Shown piece after piece: positions 36,510 through 48,827 of a stretch of 64,000 nucleotides of DNA. The notes beneath the pieces are model-generated. The model was not told the origin of the DNA, ran no database searches, and was given only the letters and a program-made list of their open reading frames with translations. A program made the translations under genes and the position numbers. Within the stretch, counting starts at the first letter, position 1. Every line of letters starts with the position of its first letter. This DNA comes from Plectrocnemia conspersa (taxonomy: Eukaryota; Arthropoda; Insecta; Trichoptera; Polycentropodidae): the NCBI GenBank assembly GCA_009617715.1, contig VTFK01000063.1, forward strand, positions 1,116,001 to 1,180,000. The letters run 5' to 3'.

Positions 36510-37783
36510 ACTACGGGAGGTGGGAATCCCGCTCATATGTACATCAAAAGCTGGGTGCCCGCCCATAAGGGTTGGACTCGTAGAGCTCTAGTATTGGTAA
36601 CGGCAGTGGCGCGCGCAATGGATGCGCAATGGATGACGCAATGGGTCTACTATATATTAAAAATATGCCTAAAATGAACACTTTAAACAATCTTAATCAG
36701 TTTTTTATTTTTTTTATTGTCACGATTTCTTAAAATGTACTATTATTAGGGCCAAACCTGTGTTTGTAATATTGAACATTTACATTCTTTTTTTAAAATT
36801 GGTTGCATTTTTGTTAGGTTATTAAGTAATATTTATACATATTGGTATGAACATGCACAAAATTAATAAATTAATTTATTTTTGGACAACATACATTTTT
36901 ATGTATTATATTAAGGCAATATTCCACATATTCGTACGATAATTAGCAAAGCAACGCTCCGATAACAACATTGCGAATCACTTAGGCGTTTTCTAATGGT
37001 CGCGCTGAGAATTATGAAACGCACTTCGAAAAACGGATAATTACGTTTTACGGGCGCGTCGCGGGCGCAAAGCCCGTAGAGCGTGTATAAAACATTTAAA
37101 ACGGATTAAATCCAATTGAGAACGCGCGCGAAAGCCTTTTTTTGGGGCTCGCTTAAGCCCCCTTTGAGGTCGTCATTATTTTTAATGAAATTTGCGGCAT
37201 TACCACGCGCTTTGTATTTGCAAGTGTTTGTGCACGCGCAGAATTAATCTCGCGTAATAGCGCGGAATTTTCGGAAAACAATTACCGACCCGTCCGGATT
37301 ATCCGGAAGATGTCGCAACGTGATCCCTTAATAATGAGGCGGGCATATTCCGAAAATTACGGATTACCGCCACGGTAATCCGTTTGCTTTTCTCCTTTTA
37401 AAATAAAACGGCCATGCTAATGCGTGGGGTAAACTGCCATGAAACGTGTCCTCACCTGCGCAGCGTATCATTGACGATTTCTCATATATGAGATTGAGTT
37501 ATCTACAAAATAAGTATTTTTCTATACAATTGCTTTACCATAGTTAGCTTTACTTAAATAGCATTTGCACCTGATATAAATGAAATTATTACATAATTGG
37601 GCTCGTCACCGGGGCTTTACCCTTAAAAAAAAGCTTCAACTCTGCAGACTGACCGCTTTTGAGACTTTGCCTTTGGCACTCTACAATCATTTTTTTGAGC
37701 TGCGTAGCAGACTAAAACTCCTGAGTGCCTACCTACATACTTTATAACTTTAAAATAAAAGAAAACACGCTATAGTATTTGCT
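36510..37783. other. Intergenic DNA with CpG-rich island at about 36950-37480
   Basis: The island has many CpG and GCGC runs and no open coding structure. It is the clearest candidate here for unmethylated or regulatory DNA. The last 300 bp are ordinary. Confidence 0.4.
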
Positions 37784-38782
37784 TTAATAGAAAGAGCATT
37801 TTATGCCATTAGTGTTTAAATATGATTTCAAGCATATAAAAGTCAGATTCTCGACTACTTTTTTGAGCAACTTGGGCTGTATATCGGCAATAACGCAGCG
37901 AATGTTGGCTTCCAAGTCGTCCATCGTCTCTGGTTTATTGGCGTAGACTAGTGACTTCACATAGCCTGACATAAAATAATCCATAGGTGTTAAATCACAT
38001 GATTTTGAAGGCCAATTCACAGATCCATTGCGCAAAATTATGCGCTCATCAAATGCTTCCTTAAATAAATTGATTGTGGGCGCACTGTGTAGCACGTAGC
38101 GCCATCTTGTTAAAATCAAAGCTCTTTCAAATTAAAGCCACTCAATTAGAGAACAAAAAAGTCAGTAAACAAGCTCTCCAATGATTACCATTCTGGCCCC
38201 CGAAAGTTTTGAAGTAATATGGACCAATGATTCCACCAGCCCATAATAAAAAGCATACTACACAGTGACTTTTTTTTGGATTTAATGGCGTCTCAATAAT
38301 GGTTTGTAGATTTTTTATACTCTAAATGTAGCAATTTTGCTTGTTGACGTAGTCTTTTAACCAAAAATCAGTCTCATTGCGAAAAAAAATTTTGTGGTGA
38401 AACTGAAGATCAAGTTTTCGACCCATTATTGCACGAGCTTGATCTTGTAAACGAAGATTTTTCCGTAAAATTTTTCATAAAGTAAATGAACATAGCTTCA
38501 GTTGCTGTGCACGATGGCGAATCGACTCATTTTTCCTCAATACTACGTTCCACAGCAAAAACAACTTCTTCAATGCGCACTGTACGACGTCTCTGCGGAT
38601 GCGTATTATCAATTAAAATACGTGTAATGCAAAAATGAAATCGGAAATCTTTCTCGGATATACATTTATGTCGACTGTAAAATGAACGTTGCGCACGGTT
38701 TAATTATTTCGCGAGCTGAACCATGATTTTTGAAATAAATTTGCACCATTTGTAAGCGTTGTTTTAGTATAAGTCTATTCAT
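37784..38782 (-). pseudogene. mariner-related transposase pseudogene
   Basis: On the minus strand the gene starts MNRLILKQRLQMVQIYFKNH at 38782 and ends at the stop at 37784, close to the full length of about 330-350 residues. Recognisable blocks in order are a RRTVRIEEVVFAVERS segment, WLKDYVNKQNC, GWWNHWSILLQNF (family G-G-I-I-G-P-Y-F-F region), the cysteine-rich Q-D-G-A-T-C-H equivalent near 38110, then NWPSKSCDLTPMDYF and VYANKPETMDDLEANI. Reading frame changes occur repeatedly upstream of about 38119, so only the last 111 codons are open. This belongs to a group of mariner relatives common in insects. Inverted ends were not identified. Confidence 0.8.
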
Positions 38783-41340
38783 GGTGAAATGGAAAACAAA
38801 ACTGAGCACAAATCAGCTGTTAGCTGACAAATTAGCTGTTGCTGGAAAATGTTACAAATTCGAAAAAAAACATAAGTGGCTTCATTATTTTTAATATAGA
38901 GCCATAAGAAATATATTTTTTAATAATTCTTTATTTATAATAAAATTTTGACTATATGCCTTTATTTAATTTATCTATCATTTCAATCAAAGGCGCTGTA
39001 CAAACAAACCTTTAAAAGCAATTGTCATATTATAACACATAAGAGTCAGAGATGAACAATGACGACGACAAAACTTTCTTACCGTTTGTTATCACTAAGC
39101 ACTAAGAGTCGTACTTGGATCATATATTGTGTTAAAACAAAATACATTGCTTCGCTAAATAAATATTACATATTATTAAAAATATTTATATACTTTCACT
39201 CATTAAGAAATAAATTATAAAATGTAGTCTTTTTAATATTCTGTATTTTTACTGTATAAACAATTTAAAAAATTATATATTGGTTTTATAAATATTGACA
39301 TTTTTGATAAATATGTGTTTCTTAACAGTTTATTAAAATATTTTTAAAAAAGCAATATATACATTAATATATTAAAAAAAAAATTTAAATTATATTGAAA
39401 CATTTATAATTTAAACGAAGTAAATAAACACATTTATTTTTATTACTAAATTTTTTTTTATTTAATATTATTTTTAGAGATTTTATTATATAGTAAATTA
39501 GTTTTATACTAAAAATATAAATAATTTATACAAAACATTTTAATTAAGGGAATGAATTTATTAATTATTGTATTGCTTATTATACGACCTTGATTAAAAT
39601 AATAATATGTAAATAAAAGGTTAAATTGTTGGTGAAAGAGCTTTGTACTCCTGTGAGGTAAGAATTGCTGGCGAACAATTGTGAGTAAAGAATGTTTCAA
39701 ACTTATGCGAAAAAATATGAAATTACCTATTAATTTATATGTAATTTAAATATTATGTTACAATATTTTTGTACAGTGTTATTAAATTTTTAACCGTGGA
39801 GGAAATACTCGCTAAATTAATTAAAAATAATAATCCTAACACAAAAGCTCAATGAGCAAATCTCTCAATTCAGACGTTTAAAGAGCAATTGCCAAACAAC
39901 CGCCGCAGTGCTTTTCATTTAACATAATGACCCGGCAATAACGACAGACAATACAATGGTTAGTTTTTTTTATTTTCATCATCAATTTGGCAAGTACCCG
40001 TTTTTATTAGTCACGCTGATTCATGGGCTCTTCATAAACCACTTAGCGGTTCGATTCAATTACTCGCATGATTTAATCATGGCGGTCGCAATATTTGTGT
40101 TCACCCAAAACCCCGCAGCTCAAGTGAGCAAACAAAATTTATCAACGTGTACGTATCCAATTTCTTAATCCGTTTTATCACAATCAATGACACTCGGCGC
40201 TTCGAGTGGGAAAATCCTCTTTGGCGTAATGAGTTACAAGATACCGAATTGCTTGCTCATCGAGTGTCCACTTGAGGTTTCCTCTCAGGGAATGTATGAA
40301 CAAAGATTAAGTGGTGTATAAGACGGCGCCCCGGGGGGCCGAACCCTCCCGGGAACTATTCATATTGATGGGAGGCCCCTACGAGGACTGAGAAAATACA
40401 CCTCCCGAAGCGAAATTACGTCTTGGGGTTCAACGGCTACATCGATTATATCCGAGAGAAGAGTGCATTAGACTCAGAAAAGATCGAAGAGTTTCCTTTG
40501 AAAAAATTTGAACGCCACCGGCGGCTTGTGTAATCTAATCCTTCTATGTTATAAATAAAAAAAAATTAAATTATACTTACCAAAAATTTACTATAAAGAA
40601 ATGACATTTTCTTATTTTATTCAAAAGATTGGCTCATATCTTAAAATGTTATTGAGATATAGCTTTGCCACCCCATATATTTATTTAATTGTGATGTGTT
40701 GTTTATTATAAATGATAATAATGATACTATTTTCGTATTTTTATATTAACGAAAAAAGTACTTAAATGTTATTAATTTAATACTATTATCTAGATACATC
40801 ATCATATTTGCTGTGAGTAAATCAAGATTAAAAAAATTCTAATCATTTATGTTTTACGAAATATTGTTACTTTATAGTTTCTGTTCCATTTATTTATTTT
40901 TTATAAATTTATTAAAACAACCTAATTTTGCGCTTTTCTGCTTTGTAAATCAATAATGATTATTTTTCACTTAAAGTTAAATTTTGCTTATAAAAAATCT
41001 CTTTGACAGCCTAATATGTTACATATAAATATACTACATACGTATTCGTTATATTCACTTAAAGTCAAAGCATTCCAAGCGTTTCAGTTTTTATTGAGAA
41101 AAAAATCAAATGAAAAAATAAGATTAATCCATCCCGAGCTCTGCCTAAATCTCTTGGATTTACATGAAAAAAATGAAGCCTTGGTTTAAGCACATTGTCA
41201 GTAACATACAAAAATATATGTACATATGTATGTGTGTAAGCGTTGCGAACAAAGAATAATTTAGCCTGTGTACACATGCGAGGGGCCGCGATGATTTTAC
41301 AGTTTATGTAAGCGATGAGAAATTGTCTGAATCCTTTTTA
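38783..41340. other. Intergenic DNA; GC-richer at about 40000-40530
   Basis: 38783-39900 is AT-rich and featureless. At 40190-40530 composition becomes GC-rich, including GGCGCCCCGGGGGGCC near 40325. No exon, RNA or repeat is recognised. Open frames at 39956-40168 and 41065-41277 are not supported. Confidence 0.35.
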
Positions 41341-41346
41341 GGATGG

Positions 41347-41355
41347 TAAAAAAAA
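41347..41355 (-). terminator. RNA polymerase III terminator of tRNA-Ala
   Basis: On the minus strand a run of eight T begins about eight bases after the tRNA 3' end, the standard stop signal for RNA polymerase III. Confidence 0.8.
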
Positions 41356-41362
41356 TGGATAT

Positions 41363-41435
41363 TGGAGGCGCCGGGTATCGATCCCGGTACTTCTCGCATG
41401 CTAAGCGAGCGCTCTACCATTTGAGCTACGCCCCC
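41363..41435 (-). tRNA. tRNA-Ala (anticodon AGC)
   Basis: The 73-nt minus-strand gene folds into a standard cloverleaf. The acceptor stem GGGGGCG pairs with CGCCTCC with one G-U pair, the discriminator is A, the anticodon stem CTCGC/GCGAG holds loop TTAGCAT with anticodon AGC, and the T-arm is CCGGG-ATCGATA-CCCGG. The internal B box reads GGGATCGATACCC and the A box TAGCTCAAATGG, so transcription by RNA polymerase III is expected. No CCA is encoded and no intron is present, as usual for eukaryotic tRNA-Ala. It would decode GCU and, after A34 is modified to inosine, GCC. It appears intact, and I see no other tRNA of this quality in the window. Confidence 0.97.
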
Positions 41436-41969
41436 AGTTGACCATTTTAAAGTATTAGTATAACTTAAATCAGCAATTAAGCAAATTATATTAATCGAGA
41501 ATTTTTTTTCTACAACCTTACTGTCTTTAACATATACTTTTTACTAAACTGTGCGATATATAAATTATTATTCATTACATTTTTCGAACATATTTTAGGA
41601 GTCTAGAAATAATTTGAGTTAATCAATAATATGCAAATGACATCTGACGACATAAAATTCATAAGCACTTAGGCATAGGATATTGCATATTTATTATATT
41701 AAAGAATAAGCAATAATGCACAAAGATTACACATAACATAATTGCTATTGTATGATAGGAAAAAATGGAAAGCAATTACGCATACAAAACATTGGGTGGG
41801 GCAAAGATTGCATTTTAAATATTTTGTAGGTACATTAAATTTTCCAATTAGCTTTAAAGATTATAATGAAGCTAGCTCTACTATTTTTATATGGCAATTT
41901 TTGCCTATTTAGTTTTAATGTTAGTTTATTTTTATTTATCGAAAAATCTATTTTTATTTAAGGAAAATT
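41436..41969. other. AT-rich DNA upstream of tRNA-Ala
   Basis: No other gene is seen. Any 5' regulatory element of the tRNA would lie here, but none is recognisable. Confidence 0.4.
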
Positions 41970-42780
41970 ATAAACGTTTGTATGGTGGGCCGATCGATTC
42001 ATAATACTAAACTTGCTTCGGAGCGAAAAAATATTTTTTTTAAATATATTATTTTTTTAGACAATATCATAAAAGTTTTCGAAAGCTCTAATATGCATAA
42101 AAAATTCAAGTCTTAATCTTTAAAACAAACAAAATAACAGCGTTAACTATATGCCAAATCGCATAAAAGCTTGTATGGGGGAGGGGTCCGATCAATTTAA
42201 AATAAAACTTGTTTTTGAGAAAAAATTTTTTTTTTAAAATTTAATTTCGATGAAAATTTTAAATAATAATTTTTTTTAGTAGGATTTTATACCATGAAGT
42301 TATTATACTTCAAATATTTAAATTTGCCGCCATTTTGTGAAAAAAAAAATATATATATTTTTCATAACAAATATTACGGGGTTGCTTAAGAATTCTATAC
42401 GATACCAAAAATTTAAATCTTAATCATTAAAACAAAGCAATTAAAAGCGTTAACTTTATTGCAAGTCTTAAAAAGGCTCGAATGGGGGTCCGATCGATAT
42501 GATACATTGCTTGTTTTAAAGCAAAAGCTAATTTTTTTTATATTTTATTTCTATGAAAATTTAGCTTCTAAACGTTTTATATCAAGCTATCTTTTACGTA
42601 CAATTTTAACCTACGGATTTATGAGTGTTTAGGTTTTAAATTTGCCGTCATTTTAAAAAAAATACATACTGGATTTCGCTAGCGAACATATACAGGGTGC
42701 TTAAGAATTCTAAATTGTCTCCAAAATTCAATTCTTAGTCGGTACCAAGCATATACTGTTTTTGAGTTTTGTTCTTATGG
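41970..42780 (+). repeat. Diverged satellite-like array, roughly 310-bp unit
   Basis: Several landmarks recur in order. A GGGTCCGATCRAT block occurs at about 41985, 42183 and 42487. AATTTGCCGYCATTTT occurs at about 42326 and 42640. GGGTTGCTTAAGAATTCTA-like sequence occurs at about 42379 and 42695, and a TTAATC/TTAGTC block at about 42110, 42415 and 42732. The full unit is therefore about 305-315 bp, and the first is partial. Identity is modest, so the array is old. Each unit contains a T/A homopolymer stretch. Confidence 0.65.
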
Positions 42781-42857
42781 TCAATATTCTCCGTCATATT
42801 TGAGAATATTTTTTATTTGCGAAATGGTTACAAGATTTCAGCCCTAGATACTCAAGC

Positions 42858-43058
42858 ATGAGCTCCGACGTGGAGAGAGCAGTCACCAGCAGCCTTTTAA
42901 AGATTCAGGCTGACATTCGAAGAGACCAGCAGACGGCCGCCGCCCGCGGACAACATACCATCACGGACTCACACATCCCGCCGCCAGCTTCTCCACCACC
43001 GCTCAGAGAATATACTGTCGCTGGCACATCAATCAGAACTCTAACGGTCATCCACTAA
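42858..43058 (+). other. Unrecognised 66-codon open frame, GC-rich
   Basis: The frame encodes an alanine-, arginine- and proline-rich peptide (for example SSLLKIQADIRRDQQTAAAR) in a locally GC-rich block directly after the satellite array. A segment near TTCTCCACCACCGCTC is repeated about 80 bp further on. It could be a scrap of a retroelement gag-like gene or a host exon; neither is supported by further evidence. Confidence 0.2.
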
Positions 43059-43155
43059 CATCATCCTACCGCTAGTTTCTCCACCACCACTCGGAGAAAA
43101 CATCTCACCATTTATATACAAGTAGTGTTCACAACTGTTAGTTGAAGACATCTCT

Positions 43156-43188
43156 AATTATATCCTGCTCTAAGAGCAGGATATAATT
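43156..43188. repeat. Perfect 16-bp inverted repeat, one-base centre
   Basis: AATTATATCCTGCTCT and its exact reverse complement are separated by a single A. Such a structure suits cruciform formation or a dimeric DNA-binding site. No associated T-run or element end makes its role clear. Confidence 0.85.
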
Positions 43189-43189
43189 T

Positions 43190-46100
43190 GACAAGCGCCT
43201 TTCAGTTATTTAAATTTTTCATAAGTACAATATAAATCTATTGATAATATATTTTTACTGGGAATACACATGCACTGTGTTTTTTTTAAATCAATTATTG
43301 TACTGACAAACGTTTTGTATTTATAAAAACATATTCTTTTGTTTAATTAAAATGTTTTAAAAGCGCAATATATTATATTAAAAAAAAATTTCACTCGTCT
43401 TACTTTATTGGAATTTTGCTAAAGCTTTTCTTTGAAACACAATACTGAGAAATTCGAGAACTAAGCAGCGAGAGTAATATATGCCATATTGTATTAAAGC
43501 ACACTGGAATACAAAGCCTTCTCATACCCAATTAACAGTAAATACAGCTTTGCTATTAGTCGCGGGTGTGAAACTTACAAAATATCAATACAATATAATG
43601 AGAGAAACTAGAAAGGTAAACCTTGTGTGGTTTAGAATCTGTTGAATTATATAGCTCACAATACATGCAGCATAAAGTTTTTCATTTGTATTATGTAAAA
43701 AAGTATAAGCAAATATAACAGGATGCTAATATTTTTTTAAACCTTTGTGCATGTTCAACCTAAATATTTAGAGTATTAGTAATAATCATAAATCAATTAC
43801 AATACTGTCAATGCATATTAAAGCTGTACTGGTAAAATACTCGATTTATTTTTGGGCGGAAATAAAAATGCTAGTTGCTATCGATCTTACTGTTAATTAG
43901 TCAAAATTAAGGAGTGGTTCTTGAAGCAAAATAAAACATTATAAATAAAATGAAACGTTTTCTATGCATAAAAGCGAGTGAAAACCGTTTGAAAAGAAGC
44001 AAGCGCACATTTTTATTGTTTGTTAAGCTGCTTATATTTCTACGATCAGAACCAAAGCAAGGAATCGACGGTTATATTTCTTTCCTTTTATCGTCCATCA
44101 TCTATAGAATTCGATGGAGAATTGCCAACGTTGAAAGGACTTGATACGCATACGAATGAAATGTATTCTTTTAGATACATATTAATGTGATATTAAACAT
44201 CAAGAGTAACATTTGTGTACAATTCATTGCGTAACTAATGTGTGTGCGTGAGCGTTCAATTTGTGGGGATTCGATCAAAAGGATCATATTTCTGATTTGG
44301 AATTTCGGTTATAACATGATAGAGTTATAACGCTATATTTAGAACTTATTAAGAAACGGACATTACAGTTCATTATAATAATACAAAGATCGTTTGCTAA
44401 AGTATGTGTAAATTCAATGGTTTAAAAAGACAATGCGCAATGTTCCTGTATATTTTATAGAAAATATAATTTTATTATTAATAACAATTTCCGCGTGATT
44501 CTAATGAAATCCTTTTTATTTATTTTGAAAAAAAATATCAATATTTCTTATGATGTATGACTTTTGTAGCCGAATCAGCTGTTATATTAAGGAGGTATGT
44601 ATTATATAAATATAATATGAAGCTGTCTATGTCAAAAATAATTATTTTTTGAAAGTTGGATGACTGTCCGATAATCACAAAGAATAATTAAAAAAATGTT
44701 AAATCAATACTGGATTATTTATGTTTTTTTAAGTTGGAATTTTAAATTTTACAATAAAAGGGTTTTAGAAGTCTGCGTAGCTATTTTAAAATTCAGGAGG
44801 TTTTGCCAATTTTTAATATTCTGTTAAACCAATATTATTACCCATGTACACTGACGAGGCTCGATTCAGATTAACAGTAAACGAAATATAACATCCAACG
44901 ACGTTTCAATTTACACAATATTGGTCCAAATATCATTTTTTATACGTGCATGTAAATAACAACCATAATAAATGCGTAATTTGTGTTTGCAAGTTAAGTA
45001 TTGATTTTGTATTTTGTCACGCTCAGCGATTTATTAATTTTAAAAAATAAAGAATTAAAGTACAATAAAGTGGTGCACATTATGATTTGACTAAAGAAAT
45101 GGCTTATGAAAGGTACCAATGTTATGAAATGGGTCGTGAAAACGATAAAAGTGACGAAAAAGTTAGGTGGCATTGATGACATTGTATTTAGAAATCGCAG
45201 GATTACTATTAATGGAGATCACTGAAACAGTCTTAAGCAAATATTGGGCATGAAAATTTCCTTAAAAAAAGTTTTCTTAAAAAAAAACATTTAAATAAGA
45301 ATGAATTTTATGAAGAAATATGCATTGAACGTAAATACATATTTGTTGCAAATACGCGTTAAAAGCGCAATAAACAAAATGCTACTAGCTTTAACGAATA
45401 ACCCTCATTTTGTGACGATTGGAGTTTTCAAAGGATTTGTTTTCCCAAATGCATCAACAATCGCTGTTTAATGCTTCTGCACAAAATAGGGATATTGTAT
45501 TGATAAGTGCTGTCAGTATATTATGCTATGTTCAAACACTAGTGATTTTGCAAGCGTTTCTTATATTAAAGACAAAAAAAAAAACAATTTTAATTTGATG
45601 CCCTTAATCTTTAATAATACTGTATTTCGAATACAAAGAATTTATTGAAACTCGCACTAAGCAAAGCTACGCCAAAGTATCGACTGAGACTCAAAGTAGC
45701 AAGAAAGTAGCTGCTTCCCTCTTTGCGTCAGCCCTGGTCAAACAATGACGTCCGAATTTTAGGGTTCAACCTAATCTTAAGAAACCACAGGATTCCATAG
45801 ATGCTATAGATTTTATATAAAAATAAATGGGTGACAGTGAAGCAAAACTACATTATCAAAAACTTTAAATTATATATCGCAAACCATAACAATATAAATG
45901 TCTTATTAAAAACATGTCTTTTGTTTTTATTTAAAAATAATTTAAAGACCGTTGAGAAATTTTGCAATGGTTAATAATATTTTATTAAAACGATAAATTA
46001 TTAATAAAGTTAACAAGTGGTAAACAAAGTACACTTTTTTAACAAATTTTAAACACCTCGTATTTTTTTTTTAAAATATATTAAATAATTTATGTTAAAA

Positions 46101-48050
46101 AAGCAGTTCTTGTGATACACTCCATAATATGTCTAATACTCTAAAGTTTTTTTAGAATCATAAACTTAGTCTAAGATTTTTTAAATAATTCATAAAAAAT
46201 ATCTTTAGATCATTGAAGAAGCATAGAACGACTAATTGGTTAGAAGTGAATTATTCATTTTATAGTCTGAGGCCTTTTTATACTATAAAATTAAATAAAT
46301 TAAATGTGTTTTCGAGAGATTGTGAAACGTCAGACTTAAAATATTTGTTATTTTAAAACCAGGAAGTAAATAAAGTTATTGAAAGTATCTCTATAAATAA
46401 TTTTTAAAATAGCCTGTTAAAATCATGCAATTCGTGTAGAAACTTCATAAAAAAATTAAAATGAATTGGCTTAGGAAGACATTTTATAACAACAACTAAA
46501 ATAAAATCCTGTATGAAAGCATGGACCAAACAAAAGAGCTAGTTTTAATTTACTAAATCCATATTTCATACCGTTAAGTTCAACTTGTTTAATTGATAAA
46601 GTTTTAAACCATGATTAAGGCGATAGCATAATGTTGCGACTAATAATAGTTTATAGTCCCACGCTAAAATATAATTTTATTTATTATACATATAAGTTGA
46701 ATGGTGACATCTATCGATTGTATGCTAAACAAATACTAAAGAAAGTTTAATATTATACAAAATATTAAAAAATGTCAATCCTTGGTTTTTGATCCCATAA
46801 AAATAAAATATGTTTATTTAAGCATCCATTTGCAGAATGTCTTAAATATAATACCATCAATCAAGATGAAGCTTCGCAATCGCCGAAGCGAAACTAATTT
46901 CGTAATTAAACCGCAAATCTTCCTTGTGTATGGACAATTAAATTTTAAAATGAATCAAAGGCGCTATTTTATAACAAAACTCTTCCCAGAGAATACGTAT
47001 TAATCGGGGAAATAAATCTTTGAGAGTTTTGCCGCCGATTATTCGAGTTCGAAAAGTCTACGAAACGACCGATTACCGCGCCGAGTGAGCTTTCAGTATA
47101 AAAGCTTAACAAAACTTAATCCATTCGGCGTTATAAAGGAGCCGAATTTATCTTTAGCTTATACGTAATGACCGGATGTTGTACGAATTAAAACTTTGCC
47201 AAAGATTTTTCATTGAACCACTCCTTCTTCTGCACTGATCGCGAGGGCCAATTTGTTTAATTCGACAAGACAAACAGGGGTCTGGAATTGTATGTAGAGG
47301 TTATAAAGTTCACGGATTGAATATATAGGAGTGATTTAAATTAAAAAAATACATTATTTATTTTTTAGACTTTTTTCTGAAATGTAAAGTAAGTGCTTTA
47401 TAAGGGCAAGAATTTAATTGTAAGGAAATATTATGAGATATGAAAGCCGACAAAATACAGGAAATACTAATCCAAAACTATATTTATATTTTAAGATTTT
47501 TACAAAAACTTTTGAATAAATTTATTTATTAAACATTTATTTTGAAATATGTAAGTTGAAAAAATTATATTGTATATGCTTAGTCAAATGTTAAATCACT
47601 TATTATATCGCATTCGACAATCATTTAAAATAGAAAAGAAGAGTAGTTAACAATTCACAGTAAAAATATGCTAATAATAATTATTCACACGATGCGACAG
47701 ATGCTGGGAAAAGGACTTTAAATTACACCCTCTCAGTATTGCTTTTTCATCAGTTATTAAAGTATTTGAGTAGAAAGTAAATATATGTATGGTACAATCC
47801 TTGAAAAGCTAACTAGACTTCTATGCATGACAATGAAAGGCTTCATTCAACGCTGCATTTTCGTTCCAAAATCTCTTTGAAATAAATTGTATAGTAAGGA
47901 GAATCCTTATATACGAGGTTATTTATTATTGTTATAGAAACTGTGATATCTTAATAAAATCATAATTAATATACATATAGATATGAAATCAGAAGCACCT
48001 GCATTAAAAATATATAAAAAAAAACGACAACCTGGGAATAAAATAAATTT
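43190..48050. other. Long AT-rich intergenic stretch
   Basis: No gene, RNA or clear element was found in almost 5 kb. Open frames at 43950-44144, 44994-45182 and 46782-47003 have no recognisable domain. A GC-richer patch at about 47000-47290 resembles the other CpG-rich islands. Confidence 0.35.
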
Positions 48051-48054
48051 AATA

Positions 48055-48610
48055 AAATACAGAAAATATTTCTGCGACCGAAAGTATATTAGCGAGTATC
48101 TATTATAGATAAATGCAAAACTAGTATTATATTTTCGTAAGTCTTTTATGCTTAAAAGTGAATTTACTATCCCTTTATTCTCCTATCTCAACGACAGAGA
48201 TAAAACTCAATAAACGTATTTTAAAACCTGGTTCGCTAAGTGTACTTTTTAAGCTTTACCTGCAATACACAATACACACTGAATTACGAAAAGGGTAGAA
48301 ATTGGGCAAATAATACAAAAAAATGTCATAAAAATACACTACTCAGATGAATTCGAGGCGCAGCTACAGCATTGTTGTTTTTATCCACAATTTTTTTTTA
48401 TTACGTAATACAAACTGAATAACAAAACGGTGTTAATTGTGCAAACAATACAAAGCATATAAAAAAATAGACTGCTCTGACTTATAACGAATTTCGAGGC
48501 GCAGCTGCAACATTGTTAATTTTGCTTACAGTGAATCTTTCTGTGATCGAAGGTACATTAGTAAGTAAATAAAAACATATAATTTTAATGCAAAAATACT
48601 GTTTTATTTA
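48055..48610 (+). repeat. Local duplications
   Basis: A unit around TTCGAGGCGCAGCTACAGCA occurs at 48351-48370 and again at about 48491-48510, with preceding AATACACACTGAATTACG-like sequence also duplicated (about 48270 and 48408), a period of about 140 bp. A further pair, TCTGCGACCGAAAGTATATT at 48070 and TCTGTGATCGAAGGTACATT at 48539, shows an additional longer duplication. Both are diverged. Confidence 0.6.
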
Positions 48611-48760
48611 TTTTATTTTTTATTAAATCTTCTGTTGTGACCTGATAGACGTGCGCCCAATGCGTTACAACACGTAAATCTGTACCAACTAAGTAAGTTA
48701 ATCAGTCATAATAAATACCTACAAGAGAGTATTAAACCACCAGATTGAAAGTCTGAATCT

Positions 48761-48827
48761 GTCGGGGCTCGAACCCACAACCTCAGAGCTACTGGTCTGA
48801 GACGCTACGGACTACGCTATTCCGTCC
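48761..48827 (-). repeat. tRNA-derived SINE-like copy (family 1)
   Basis: On the minus strand an acceptor-like GGACGG start, an A-box-like TAGCGTAGTCCGTAGC, an anticodon-stem-like CTCAGA/TCTGAG pair and a B-box GGTTCGAGCCC are present in tRNA order. The segment matches the copy at 21170-21262. A tail-like hairpin (CAGATT/AATCTG) follows at 48742-48760. A single decayed tRNA gene is the alternative. Confidence 0.65.

Noticed and set aside
42858..43058. GC-rich open frame as a host exon
   Set aside because: No splice signals, no known domain, and it borders a satellite array; kept only as unrecognised.
43156..43188. Perfect palindrome considered as a Helitron 3' hairpin
   Set aside because: No CTRRT end follows at the expected distance and no Helitron 5' end or Rep/helicase gene is present.
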